Positions 5,152-11,442 of a stretch of 11,442 bases of DNA are shown piece after piece. This stretch comes from Austwickia sp040006675. GTDB lineage: Bacteria > Actinomycetota > Actinomycetes > Actinomycetales > Dermatophilaceae. The position numbers were made by a program, and so were the translations under genes. The stretch's first letter is position 1, and each line of letters opens with the position of its first letter. Below the pieces are notes generated by a model. The model saw nothing but the letters and a program-made list of their open reading frames with translations, searched no databases and was not told where the DNA came from. The DNA lies in the NCBI GenBank assembly GCA_040006675.1, contig JBDTWM010000095.1:1-11442 (forward strand), in the 5' to 3' direction.

Positions 5152-6549
5152 ATGAAGACCCTCATCAGCAACGGGACCCTTTGCCTGGAAGGCGAGGTCG
5201 TCAAGGCGGACCTGGCCATCCGCGACGAGGTCGTCGAGGCGATCGGCACCGGTCTCGACCCGGCGGACTTCGAGCAGGTGATCGACGCGACCGGCACGTA
5301 CGTGATGCCCGGCGGTGTCGACGCCCACACCCACATGGCGCTGCAGCAGACGCCCCGCTACCGGGCGTGCGACGACTTCTTCGACGGCGGCGCCGCGGCA
5401 GCCTGCGGCGGCACGACCACGATCATCGACCACATGGGTTTCGGCGAGCCCGGCTGCACGCTGGAGTCCCGTTTCGAGGAGTACCTGGGCCTCGCGGAGC
5501 GGTGCCCCATCGACTACAGCTTCCACGGCGTCTTCCAGCACGTGAACGAGGACATCCTCGCCGAGCTGGCGGCGTTGGTCACCGACAAGGGCTACACCAG
5601 CTACAAGGCGTACACGACGTACGGCTTCCCCATCCAGGACGCGGGGATGCTGGCGATCCTGCAGGTGATGAAAAGCACCGGCGGTCTGCTGACCGTCCAC
5701 TCCGAGAACGACGCCATCTGCACCACCTTGCAGGCCCAGTTCAGCGCGCAGGGGCACCTGGAGCCGATCTATCACGCGCTCTCCCGGCCGAACGCGGCCG
5801 AGGCCGAGGCCGTGGGCCGCCTGGTGCAGCTGGCCAGGGTCGCCGACGACGCCCCGCTCTACATCGTGCACATGTCGGCGCACGAGAGCCTGGAGCCGAT
5901 CCGCCACGCGCGGGCCGCCGGGCAGCAGAACCTTTTCGTCGAGACCTGCACGCAATACCTGATGCTGACCGACGCGATGTTCTCCGAAGGGGGGCCGAGC
6001 CGGGGGATCCTCTACATGTTGGCTCCCCCACTACGTAAGCAGATCGACAACGTCGAGCTGTGGAAGGCCGTCGCGGACGGGGACATCCAGGTGGTCGCGA
6101 CCGACCACTGCCCGTTCACGCCGGAGCAGAAGTTGGAGCACGTCGACGACTACCGCGGCGCGCCCGGCGGCTTGGCCGGGGTGGAGGAGCGGATGCCGAT
6201 CCTGTTCTCCGAAGGCGTCCAGCGAGGCCGCCTCACCCTGGAGAGGTTCGTGCAGGTCACGGCCGCAAACCCGGCGCGTATCTTCGGCATGTACCCGACC
6301 AAGGGCACCCTGCTGCCCGGCAGCGACGCGGACGTGACGATCATCGACCCGCACCGCAGCCGCGTGTTCGCGGCCGACAACCTGCGCAGCACCGCGGGCT
6401 ACTCCCCTTACGAGGGCCTGAAGGTCGATTGCGTCATCGACACGGTGCTGTCCCGAGGCGCGGTCGTCGCGAAAGACAACGCGTTCGTGGGCGAACGCGG
6501 CCGCGGCCGGATGGTGCCCCGCCACCTGGGCGACCGCGCCGCCCGCTGA
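5152..6549 (+). CDS. hydA: D-phenylhydantoinase / dihydropyrimidinase (HyuA/YgeZ type)
   Basis: Encodes 465 aa, the normal length of cyclic amidohydrolases that open hydantoin or dihydropyrimidine rings to N-carbamoyl amino acids. All binuclear metal ligands are present: His59 and His61 (VDAHTHM), the lysine to be carboxylated Lys152 (SYKAYTTYG), His183 (TVHSEND), His240 (YIVHMSA) and Asp318 (VATDHCPF). Segments such as CDDFFDGGAAAACGGTTTII, then DHMGFG, and the DYSFHGV stretch closely resemble E. coli HyuA (YgeZ), more than the classic Bacillus D-hydantoinases. The ATG at 5152 is preferred to 5143: GAGAGG ends nine bases upstream of it and MKTLISNG aligns with the usual N-terminus, whereas 5143 abuts the purine run. 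No carbamoylase, racemase or transporter neighbours it, so substrate and pathway are open. Cytoplasmic enzyme, probably tetrameric by family. Confidence 0.92.
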   Translation: MKTLISNGTLCLEGEVVKADLAIRDEVVEAIGTGLDPADFEQVIDATGTYVMPGGVDAHTHMALQQTPRYRACDDFFDGGAAAACGGTTTIIDHMGFGEPGCTLESRFEEYLGLAERCPIDYSFHGVFQHVNEDILAELAALVTDKGYTSYKAYTTYGFPIQDAGMLAILQVMKSTGGLLTVHSENDAICTTLQAQFSAQGHLEPIYHALSRPNAAEAEAVGRLVQLARVADDAPLYIVHMSAHESLEPIRHARAAGQQNLFVETCTQYLMLTDAMFSEGGPSRGILYMLAPPLRKQIDNVELWKAVADGDIQVVATDHCPFTPEQKLEHVDDYRGAPGGLAGVEERMPILFSEGVQRGRLTLERFVQVTAANPARIFGMYPTKGTLLPGSDADVTIIDPHRSRVFAADNLRSTAGYSPYEGLKVDCVIDTVLSRGAVVAKDNAFVGERGRGRMVPRHLGDRAAR

Positions 6550-6674
6550 TCCGGCACCAGGCCGCCGCATGGCGAATGTGTCCCACCTCCAATCGGGCAC
6601 CCCGTTCACACCCGCGCGAATGCGGGAGACTGACGCTCGGAGCGCCGCGACGGCGCGCCGGGAAGGACAAGACC

Positions 6675-7331
6675 GTGGAGGCGAAGGACTGGGACACGCG
6701 GTACGCCGCGGGTCGGCAATGGTCGGTCGAACCGAACCGGTGGGTCGTGCAAGAGCTGTCCTCCTTGTTGCCGGGCCGGGCCCTCGATGCCGCGTGCGGC
6801 GAGGGGCGCAACGCCATCTGGCTGGCGCAGGAGGGCTGGTCGGTCCTCGGTATCGACTTCTCGCAGCAAGCGCTCGATCGGGCCGCTCAGGTGGCCGCCG
6901 ACGTCGCGGGCTCCGGGACCCCGCTCGACGTGGAGTGGCTCTGCCTGGACATCACCGAACGGCAGGCCGTCACCGGGCAGTTCGACCTCGTGCTGTGCGC
7001 GTACGTGCACCTGCCCGCATACGAGCGGACCCCTATGGTGCGCGCGGTCGCCGCCGCGCTGTCCACCGGCGGAACCTTGCTGGTCATCGGGCACGACTCG
7101 ACCAACCTGGCCGAGGGCTACGGAGGCCCGCAGGACGCCGAGCTCCTCTACACGGCGCAAGACGTCGCCGCCGACCTGCAGGACATCATCTCCTCGGGTG
7201 TGCTCACCGTCGAGCGGGCCTCCCGGGTGGCGCGTGAAGTCGAGACCGCGGAGGGGCCGCAGGTCGCCTGGGACTTCCTGTTCCGCGCGCGACGCCGCGA
7301 CAACACCAAGGACGAGCTGAGCTTCGTCTGA
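6675..7331 (+). CDS. Class I SAM-dependent methyltransferase (TehB-like)
   Basis: Encodes 218 aa. The opening DWDTRYAAGRQWSVEPNRWV (5-24) and motif I ALDAACGEGRNAIWLA (36-51), followed by the acidic ribose-binding residue in GIDFS (59-63), place it among TehB-like/small-molecule methyltransferases. The motif IV region is QFDLVLCAYVHLP (102-114) and GGTLLVIGHD (132-141) is the next strand. The substrate cannot be deduced. The start is a GTG at 6675 with GGAAGG eight bases upstream; the frame is open much further upstream, but that part is antisense-like sequence over the hydantoinase gene. It follows the hydantoinase on the same strand after 125 bp, so it may have its own promoter. It converges with the membrane-protein gene 15 bp downstream. 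Confidence 0.9.
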   Translation: MEAKDWDTRYAAGRQWSVEPNRWVVQELSSLLPGRALDAACGEGRNAIWLAQEGWSVLGIDFSQQALDRAAQVAADVAGSGTPLDVEWLCLDITERQAVTGQFDLVLCAYVHLPAYERTPMVRAVAAALSTGGTLLVIGHDSTNLAEGYGGPQDAELLYTAQDVAADLQDIISSGVLTVERASRVAREVETAEGPQVAWDFLFRARRRDNTKDELSFV

Positions 7332-7346
7332 GCGGGCCGCCCCGGG

Positions 7347-7814
7347 TCATGGCCGTCGGAGCACGTCTTGCGGTCGGCGAGACGCGCGGATCGCGCGCGC
7401 TCCGATGACCGTCGCGGCGACGACCACGACCGGTAGAGCGATGATCGTCCACAACGTCGTCAAGCAGAGGCCTCGACCGATCATCACGAGCCATTCGACC
7501 GCCGGGTCGACCCACTCGAACGCGCCGGTGCGACACGCGACGACCACCAGCGCCGCGAAGCCGAAGCCGGCGGTCGCAACGAAGAACCACGCCAGCGTCG
7601 CCGGGATCCAGCTCGGCGGTCCGCCGATCACGGCTCGCGCCAAGCCGCCCGCGACCAGCCCCGTCGTGACGGTGAGAAGCAACAGTTCGATGCGTTGTCG
7701 GGGTCGGCGCAGCTCCGGACCTGTCGACGCTCGACGGCCGAGGTGGTGGCGGCAGGCCTGGCACCACGACGGGCATCCGGGCGGCCGACACGGACGTGTC
7801 TGCGAGGCGTTCAC
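7347..7814 (-). CDS. Small membrane protein with Cys/His-rich N-terminus
   Basis: Encodes 155 aa; the family is not recognised. Residues 9-24 hold four cysteines and two histidines (CRPPGCPSWCQACRHH), spaced like a small zinc-binding knuckle. Three hydrophobic segments follow: about 43-63, 69-93 and 110-140, the last perhaps a long helix or a helical hairpin. The C-terminus is short and basic (RASRRPQDVLRRP), which suggests it is cytoplasmic. The GTG at 7814 has GGAG five bases upstream. It sits 104 bp downstream of the FHA gene on the same strand, so it may be read through from the phosphatase-VWA-FHA operon or have its own promoter in 7815-7918. It converges with the methyltransferase gene with only 15 bp between stops. 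Confidence 0.75.
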   Translation of the reverse strand: MNASQTRPCRPPGCPSWCQACRHHLGRRASTGPELRRPRQRIELLLLTVTTGLVAGGLARAVIGGPPSWIPATLAWFFVATAGFGFAALVVVACRTGAFEWVDPAVEWLVMIGRGLCLTTLWTIIALPVVVVAATVIGARAIRASRRPQDVLRRP

Positions 7815-7918
7815 GGCGACTCCAGCGCTATGCGTGGCCTCACCCTATAACCAGGTCGACCGTCCAGTACGGAGTTTTCTCTGCCGAGGGATGGACGGGC
7901 GTCAGCGTCGGCGGTCGG

Positions 7919-8893
7919 TTACCCCGTGCCGGCGAGATCGCTCGCCGTGGCGTGACGGACCACGAGCCGGGTCCAGGCGCCCACATAGATGCGGTCGTCG
8001 ACGCTGACCTCGACCCGCTGCCCGGGGGGGATCGGCAGTTCGGGCAACGGCCCGCGTGCCGGGCCCACGAACGTCCCGTTGCTGGATCCCACGTCCTCGA
8101 CCCACCAGCGGGTTCCGTCGGTCGTGAACTCCGCGTGCCGTCGGCTGACCCCGCTGTCGGCTCCGCAGTCCACCTCGGGCACGACGCGCCGGCTCGCCGA
8201 ATAGCGGCCGATCAGCGACCGACCGGTCAGCCGTACCACGTCGGGGACCCCAGGCGACGGGGAGTCCTCGCCGGTCTCCTGCGCCGCGAACCATTCCGGA
8301 TCCACCCACATCTCGACGACCCAGTCGCCGCGGGTCTGCCGCGACGGCGCGCGGGTGGCCCCGGAGCCCGCCGCGGCGCGACGGCGCGCGAGAGGGGGAT
8401 CCGGTACGGGAGTGTGCTCCCCATTCTCGGGGGCGGGGGCGGGGGCGGGGGCGGGAGTCGGTGCCGGTGAGAGTTCGGAGGCCGGTTCCGGTATCGCGTC
8501 AGCCTGGGGCGTCACGTCTGGGGCAGGGGGCGTCACATCTGGAGCAGGGGCCGGTCCGGACGTCGGCACAGCCCGGTTCACCCGAGTGTCGATCGCCGCC
8601 AGGCCCTCGGCCAACGGCCGGGGCAAGGCGCCCGTCGTGAAGTCGTATCCGCAGCTCTCACAGAACAAGGAGGCCGCCCGGACCGTGGACCCGCAGTGCG
8701 GGCAGCTCCGCGCGCTCGGCGCGGGGTCCACCCCCAGGGGGCCAGACCCTGCCTGGCTATCCGGAACACCAGCCGTGGGTTCCGGCGCCGCCACCGCCGG
8801 ACCACGTGCACCGGTCCCTGCCATGGGGACGCCGCAGACGTCGCAGTAGTCCTCGGCTGCGCTCTCGTGACCCTCCGGGCAGGTGCGGATCAC
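7919..8893 (-). CDS. FHA-domain protein with two zinc ribbons
   Basis: Encodes 324 aa. Two zinc ribbons come first: C5-x3-H9...C17-x2-C20 and C64-x2-C67...C78-x2-C81. A Pro/Ala-rich linker (about 112-168) contains two tandem PAPDVTP units and a PAPAPAP run. An FHA domain (about 220-313) closes the protein, with the pThr-binding residues visible: Arg230 in IGRYS, Ser250-Arg251 and His253 in GVSRRHAEF, and Asn272 in DVGSSNGTFVG. FHA domains bind phosphothreonine peptides, so this is a reader of Ser/Thr phosphorylation. The GTG at 8893 overlaps the stop of the VWA gene by four bases (GTGA), showing translational coupling. No membrane segment is seen. The partner peptide is unknown; the VWA protein or a kinase is likely. 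Confidence 0.93.
   Translation of the reverse strand: MIRTCPEGHESAAEDYCDVCGVPMAGTGARGPAVAAPEPTAGVPDSQAGSGPLGVDPAPSARSCPHCGSTVRAASLFCESCGYDFTTGALPRPLAEGLAAIDTRVNRAVPTSGPAPAPDVTPPAPDVTPQADAIPEPASELSPAPTPAPAPAPAPENGEHTPVPDPPLARRRAAAGSGATRAPSRQTRGDWVVEMWVDPEWFAAQETGEDSPSPGVPDVVRLTGRSLIGRYSASRRVVPEVDCGADSGVSRRHAEFTTDGTRWWVEDVGSSNGTFVGPARGPLPELPIPPGQRVEVSVDDRIYVGAWTRLVVRHATASDLAGTG
8429..8455 (+). repeat. GGGGGC hexamer repeat, G-quadruplex-forming
   Basis: Four tandem GGGGGC units plus GGG lie on the plus strand, inside the FHA gene, which is encoded on the minus strand as a Pro-Ala run. Five G-runs of three or more with one-base loops meet the G-quadruplex rule. The G-rich strand is the template strand. 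Because the unit is six bases, loss or gain of a copy would change the linker by two residues without breaking the frame. Confidence 0.85.
8507..8548 (-). repeat. Two 21-bp tandem units encoding PAPDVTP twice
   Basis: An imperfect 21-bp unit is repeated twice head to tail in the linker-coding part of the FHA gene, giving residues 116-122 and 123-129 as identical PAPDVTP heptads. The copies differ at a few bases that do not change the protein. This is consistent with a local in-frame duplication. Confidence 0.7.
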
Positions 8894-10167
8894 TTGCGCA
8901 CGCGGGTCGTCTTGGTGGACGCCGTGTCCAGCGCCATCTCGTCGAGCTTGTCGACGTCTCGGCGCAGCCGGATACGCCCGGTCGCGGAGTCCTCGATGTC
9001 CACCACGCGGCTCAGCCGGTCGGTCGCCGCCGCGTCTCCCGTTTGCGCAGCCAACTGCACGGCCCGGCCCAGTTTCGTGGTCGCCGTGACGTCGTCGCCG
9101 ACCGCCTTCGCGGCGAGGCCGGCCTGGATGGCCGAGGCCAGCTCGGTCTGACCCGTGTAGTGCGCCACCTCCGGGCTGATCTGCGCCGTCAGCCCGGCGT
9201 CGCCCGACCACTTCGCCTTCACCAGCCCCTGGGCGACCATCTGGCCGCCCACGATCAGCTGCACCCGCGAGGCGAGCTGCTCCTGCCCCATCGCCTTGGG
9301 CGCCAGCCGCACCGCCACGTGGTAGTCGCGCGTCTCGTCCCCCCAGGCACCTGTCGGATAGGCACCCGTCAACGCGTTGACCTCACGCCTGCGTGCCGTG
9401 ATGTCCTCCAGGGTCGGCGCGACCTGACGCACAAACAGCACTTGCGCCCCCTGAGGGGCCCACACGTTGAGGGTGGCCTCGGCGACGCCGCGACCCATCG
9501 ACGTGCGCATCAGCGACTCGAACTCGGTGGCCATGTCCTCCCGACGCGGGATCAGATCCACGGTGCCGAGCAGGGCCTGCGCGATGCGCCGCACCTCGTC
9601 GACCTGCCACGCCGCGCCAAGCCCCCGGCAGTCGCACTGGAACGCGCCCCGCACGGTGTTGATCGCCCGCGTGAGCTGCTCGGATGTCTCGTGCTGGTTC
9701 TCCCCGTCGGTCAACAGGATCACGTGCTTTTGGACCAGGGACGGCACGGTGTCGAACAACTGCGCCGCCGCCAGCAGCCACGTGCCCATCGCCGTACCGC
9801 CGTCCGCGCGCAGCTGGTTCAGCGACTGCTTCGCCGACGCCCGGGTCTGCGGATTCATGCGCACCATCGCCGCGGAGAACCCGTCCGGGTAGCACAGACG
9901 GGCCTGGTGATTGCCGGCCACGATCGCAAACCACACCCCGTCGAGGATCTGGTCCAGCGCCGCCGAAGCCGCGTACTGGGCAGCCGCCACCCCCGCCGCC
10001 TCCATCGAACGGGATGTGTCGACCACGATGATCTCGCCGGCGTCGCCGGCGCCGCTCTGGCCCGCGCCGCCCGCCCCCGAGCAGACGATCGTCACGATCG
10101 CGTGCGCGTCGGTGCCGCCCTGGGGCAGGAACTCGTTCTGGAACACGGTTGCGGTGAAGTCCGCCAT
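8890..10167 (-). CDS. VWA-domain protein (TerY-like) with intact MIDAS site
   Basis: Encodes 425 aa. After a beta-strand lead (ADFTATVFQNEFLPQGG), the von Willebrand factor A domain occupies about 44-210. The MIDAS metal site is complete: DTSRS at 50-54 (DxSxS), Thr125 in GGTAMG and Asp154 in LLTDGE. Residues 225-400 form a second, probably beta-rich then helical, region (repeated Ala-rich helices at about 344-385). The C-terminus is Thr-rich and basic (DTASTKTTRVRK). No signal peptide or membrane segment is present, so it is likely cytoplasmic. The ATG at 10167 has AGGAGG nine bases upstream and lies 14 bases after the phosphatase stop. The frame stays open upstream, but over the phosphatase gene. 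It overlaps the FHA gene by four bases. Proteins of this kind act as metal-dependent protein-interaction scaffolds. Confidence 0.93.
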   Translation of the reverse strand: MADFTATVFQNEFLPQGGTDAHAIVTIVCSGAGGAGQSGAGDAGEIIVVDTSRSMEAAGVAAAQYAASAALDQILDGVWFAIVAGNHQARLCYPDGFSAAMVRMNPQTRASAKQSLNQLRADGGTAMGTWLLAAAQLFDTVPSLVQKHVILLTDGENQHETSEQLTRAINTVRGAFQCDCRGLGAAWQVDEVRRIAQALLGTVDLIPRREDMATEFESLMRTSMGRGVAEATLNVWAPQGAQVLFVRQVAPTLEDITARRREVNALTGAYPTGAWGDETRDYHVAVRLAPKAMGQEQLASRVQLIVGGQMVAQGLVKAKWSGDAGLTAQISPEVAHYTGQTELASAIQAGLAAKAVGDDVTATTKLGRAVQLAAQTGDAAATDRLSRVVDIEDSATGRIRLRRDVDKLDEMALDTASTKTTRVRK

Positions 10168-10181
10168 CGCTGCTGTCCTCC

Positions 10182-11442
10182 TCAGCCCTGCTCGCGCGGT
10201 CCGGGCGGTTGCCCTCGGGGCGGCTGGTCCCCGGTCGGCTGATGCATGCTCGCCTCGCCCGTCGCCTCGGGCTCCTGCGACGGTACGACGAACGAGTCGA
10301 CGCCCGACGCAGGGGGTGCCGGCAGGAGCCGGGCGAGCGCCGCCGTGATGTTGTCGTTCCCGCCCTGCGCGATCGCCCACTCCACGAGCCACCGCGCGGT
10401 CCGCACCGGTTCCACGTCGACCACCTCGGATGCCGCCTGAGCGAACACCTCGGCCAGCCGCTCAGGCTCAGACGCGTAATTCCACAGCCCGTCCGAGCAC
10501 AACAGAAGCCACCCCGGCTCGGTGACCTCCAGCACCGTGGTGACCGGCGTGTGGTCGGGCGCATCCGGACCGAGCCAGCGGGTGATCGTATGTGCGTGCG
10601 GACCCGATTCGGCCTCGGCCCGGTCGGCGCCGGCCCGGATCGCCTCCGCGGCCCACGAGTCGTCGATGGTCATGAGCAGCGGCTGCCCCTCGTCGGGGAA
10701 CCAGTAGGCCCGCGAGTCCCCGACGTTTCCGACCACGACGAGCCCGTCCTCGACCGCGGCCGCCACGAACGTGCAGGACGGCCCGCCGGCTTCGTACTCG
10801 TCGTGCGGCGGCGCCTCGTCCGGACCCGGCGGGAGCGTACCCACCGCCTCCACCGCCTCGTTGGCGGCGTCCGCGGCCGCCTCCAGTCGCTGACCCAACG
10901 CCCCGATCAGCGCCTCCCGGACGCCCAGTCCCCGTGCGCGCGAAGCGGACAGCACGCCGACGGCCGCCCGGGCCGCCGCGAGGCTGGCCTGCGCGGACCG
11001 CGGCGCCGTCGACACCCCGTCGCACACGACCATAGCCGCTCGCATCCCCCCGCCAGGGGACAGCTCCGCGTGCAGGGCCACGGCGTCTTCGTTGGCCGAG
11101 TGCCGGACGCCGCGGTCGCACACGCCGCCCACCCACGGGCCGGCCGCGATCTCGAAGTGCTGCCGCGGATCGGGCGCCTTGACGCCACAGTGTTCGCAGT
11201 ATCCATCGCCGTCGTACGTCCCCCCGCACGCCGGGCAGATGCCACCCGTCGGCAGCGGCAAGGTGACATCGATCTGCGGTGCATCATCGGTCCGCTCAAG
11301 GGCGCCCGCGGCGGCCTCGGGCGGCGACGACGCGGCCGGCTGCCCTGAATGTGCCGGATGTGCCGGATGTGCACCCAGCACGAGCATCCCGCCCGCGTCC
11401 CGGCCGGAGTCCTGGACGTGCTCGGGCGCGTCCGCGTCCGCG
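10182..11442 (-). CDS. PP2C-family Ser/Thr phosphatase with N-terminal zinc ribbon (5' partial)
   Basis: The frame is open to the right edge of the window, 18 codons past the first in-window ATG (11387), so the true start is probably outside. Counting from that ATG the visible part has 401 aa. A zinc ribbon (C51-x2-C54...C64-x2-C67) is followed by a PPM/PP2C domain (about 82-356). The metal-binding acids are present: Asp91 and Asp101 in DRGVRHSANED, Asp123 in VVCDGVS, Asp224 in VGDSRAYW, Asp299 in LLCSDGLWNY and Asp345 in GGNDNITA. It would remove phosphate from Ser/Thr in an Mn/Mg-dependent way. The C-terminal 40 residues are Pro/Gln-rich and disordered. The first-in-operon role, with VWA and FHA genes directly downstream, implies control of one phosphorylation circuit. 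No membrane segment is seen. Confidence 0.9.
   Translation of the reverse strand, partial: ADADAPEHVQDSGRDAGGMLVLGAHPAHPAHSGQPAASSPPEAAAGALERTDDAPQIDVTLPLPTGGICPACGGTYDGDGYCEHCGVKAPDPRQHFEIAAGPWVGGVCDRGVRHSANEDAVALHAELSPGGGMRAAMVVCDGVSTAPRSAQASLAAARAAVGVLSASRARGLGVREALIGALGQRLEAAADAANEAVEAVGTLPPGPDEAPPHDEYEAGGPSCTFVAAAVEDGLVVVGNVGDSRAYWFPDEGQPLLMTIDDSWAAEAIRAGADRAEAESGPHAHTITRWLGPDAPDHTPVTTVLEVTEPGWLLLCSDGLWNYASEPERLAEVFAQAASEVVDVEPVRTARWLVEWAIAQGGNDNITAALARLLPAPPASGVDSFVVPSQEPEATGEASMHQPTGDQPPRGQPPGPREQG

Noticed and set aside
4945..5955. Reverse open frame of 336 codons across the hydantoinase gene
   Set aside because: It lies opposite a gene with every metal ligand conserved; its composition (Arg, Val, Asp, Gly, His) is typical of antisense translation.
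6060..6674. Upstream extension of the methyltransferase frame over the hydantoinase gene
   Set aside because: Arg/Gly/Pro-rich shadow of the hydantoinase; the GTG at 6675 has a good ribosome binding site and is followed directly by the conserved N-terminus.
10209..11348. Long forward open frame (379 codons) opposite the phosphatase gene
   Set aside because: It mirrors a gene with all PP2C motifs on the other strand. Its product is Arg/Gly/His-rich without any family motif, as expected for the antisense of GC-rich coding DNA.
11349..11373. 9-bp tandem repeat (GTGCCGGAT twice plus a partial unit) near the phosphatase start
   Set aside because: It encodes AHPAHPAH in a low-complexity stretch; too short to suggest more than local slippage.
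6675..11442. A complete tellurite-resistance (Ter) system linking the TehB-like methyltransferase with the VWA/PP2C genes
   Set aside because: No TerD, TerC or TerB-like protein is present, the methyltransferase is on the opposite strand and separated by the membrane-protein gene. The resemblance is only to parts of such systems.
1..11442. tRNA, rRNA, CRISPR, transposase or integrase
   Set aside because: No conserved RNA-gene sequence, regularly spaced repeat array or DDE/recombinase motif was seen on either strand.

Overview
The window is GC-rich DNA with strong third-codon-position GC bias and frequent GTG starts. Its gene families point to a high-GC actinobacterium: a DUF5709-like acidic protein, a protein of the mycothiol-dependent maleylpyruvate isomerase fold, two GAF-ANTAR antitermination regulators, and a zinc-ribbon PP2C / VWA / zinc-ribbon FHA set. 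The genus cannot be fixed from this sequence. No rRNA, tRNA, insertion sequence, CRISPR array or phage gene was seen.

Layout. 1-460 (+): the acidic tail of an upstream gene overlaps the start of a small acidic DUF5709-like gene by ATGA. 465-1404 (-): a two-gene unit of an unknown 89-aa protein followed by a DinB/maleylpyruvate-isomerase-fold protein. 1405-1767: no clear gene; it carries one arm of a 16-bp direct repeat and an inverted repeat. 1768-3391 (-): two GAF-ANTAR genes, the downstream one apparently broken by a one-base frameshift, with hairpins and a tiny upstream ORF ahead of the intact one. 3563-4855 (-): a membrane-anchored HtrA/DegP-type serine protease with an ECF-sigma-like promoter. 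5152-6549 (+): a D-phenylhydantoinase/dihydropyrimidinase of the E. coli HyuA (YgeZ) type. 6675-7331 (+): a SAM methyltransferase. 7347-7814 (-): a small three-helix membrane protein with a Cys/His-rich N-terminus. 7919-11442 (-): a tightly packed operon that runs off the right edge and reads, in transcription order, PP2C phosphatase, VWA protein, FHA protein.

Working together. The right third is the most coherent system: a phosphatase with a zinc ribbon, a VWA protein with an intact MIDAS metal site, and a pThr-binding FHA protein with two zinc ribbons are translationally coupled. This looks like a Ser/Thr phosphorylation module whose kinase is not in the window and may lie beyond 11442. The middle is regulatory and envelope stress in character (GAF-ANTAR, HtrA). 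The hydantoinase and methyltransferase appear to be stand-alone metabolic genes. The most unusual local structure is at 1400-2570, where remnants of coding sequence, a frameshifted regulator, a palindrome and direct repeats suggest a decaying or recently rearranged stretch.
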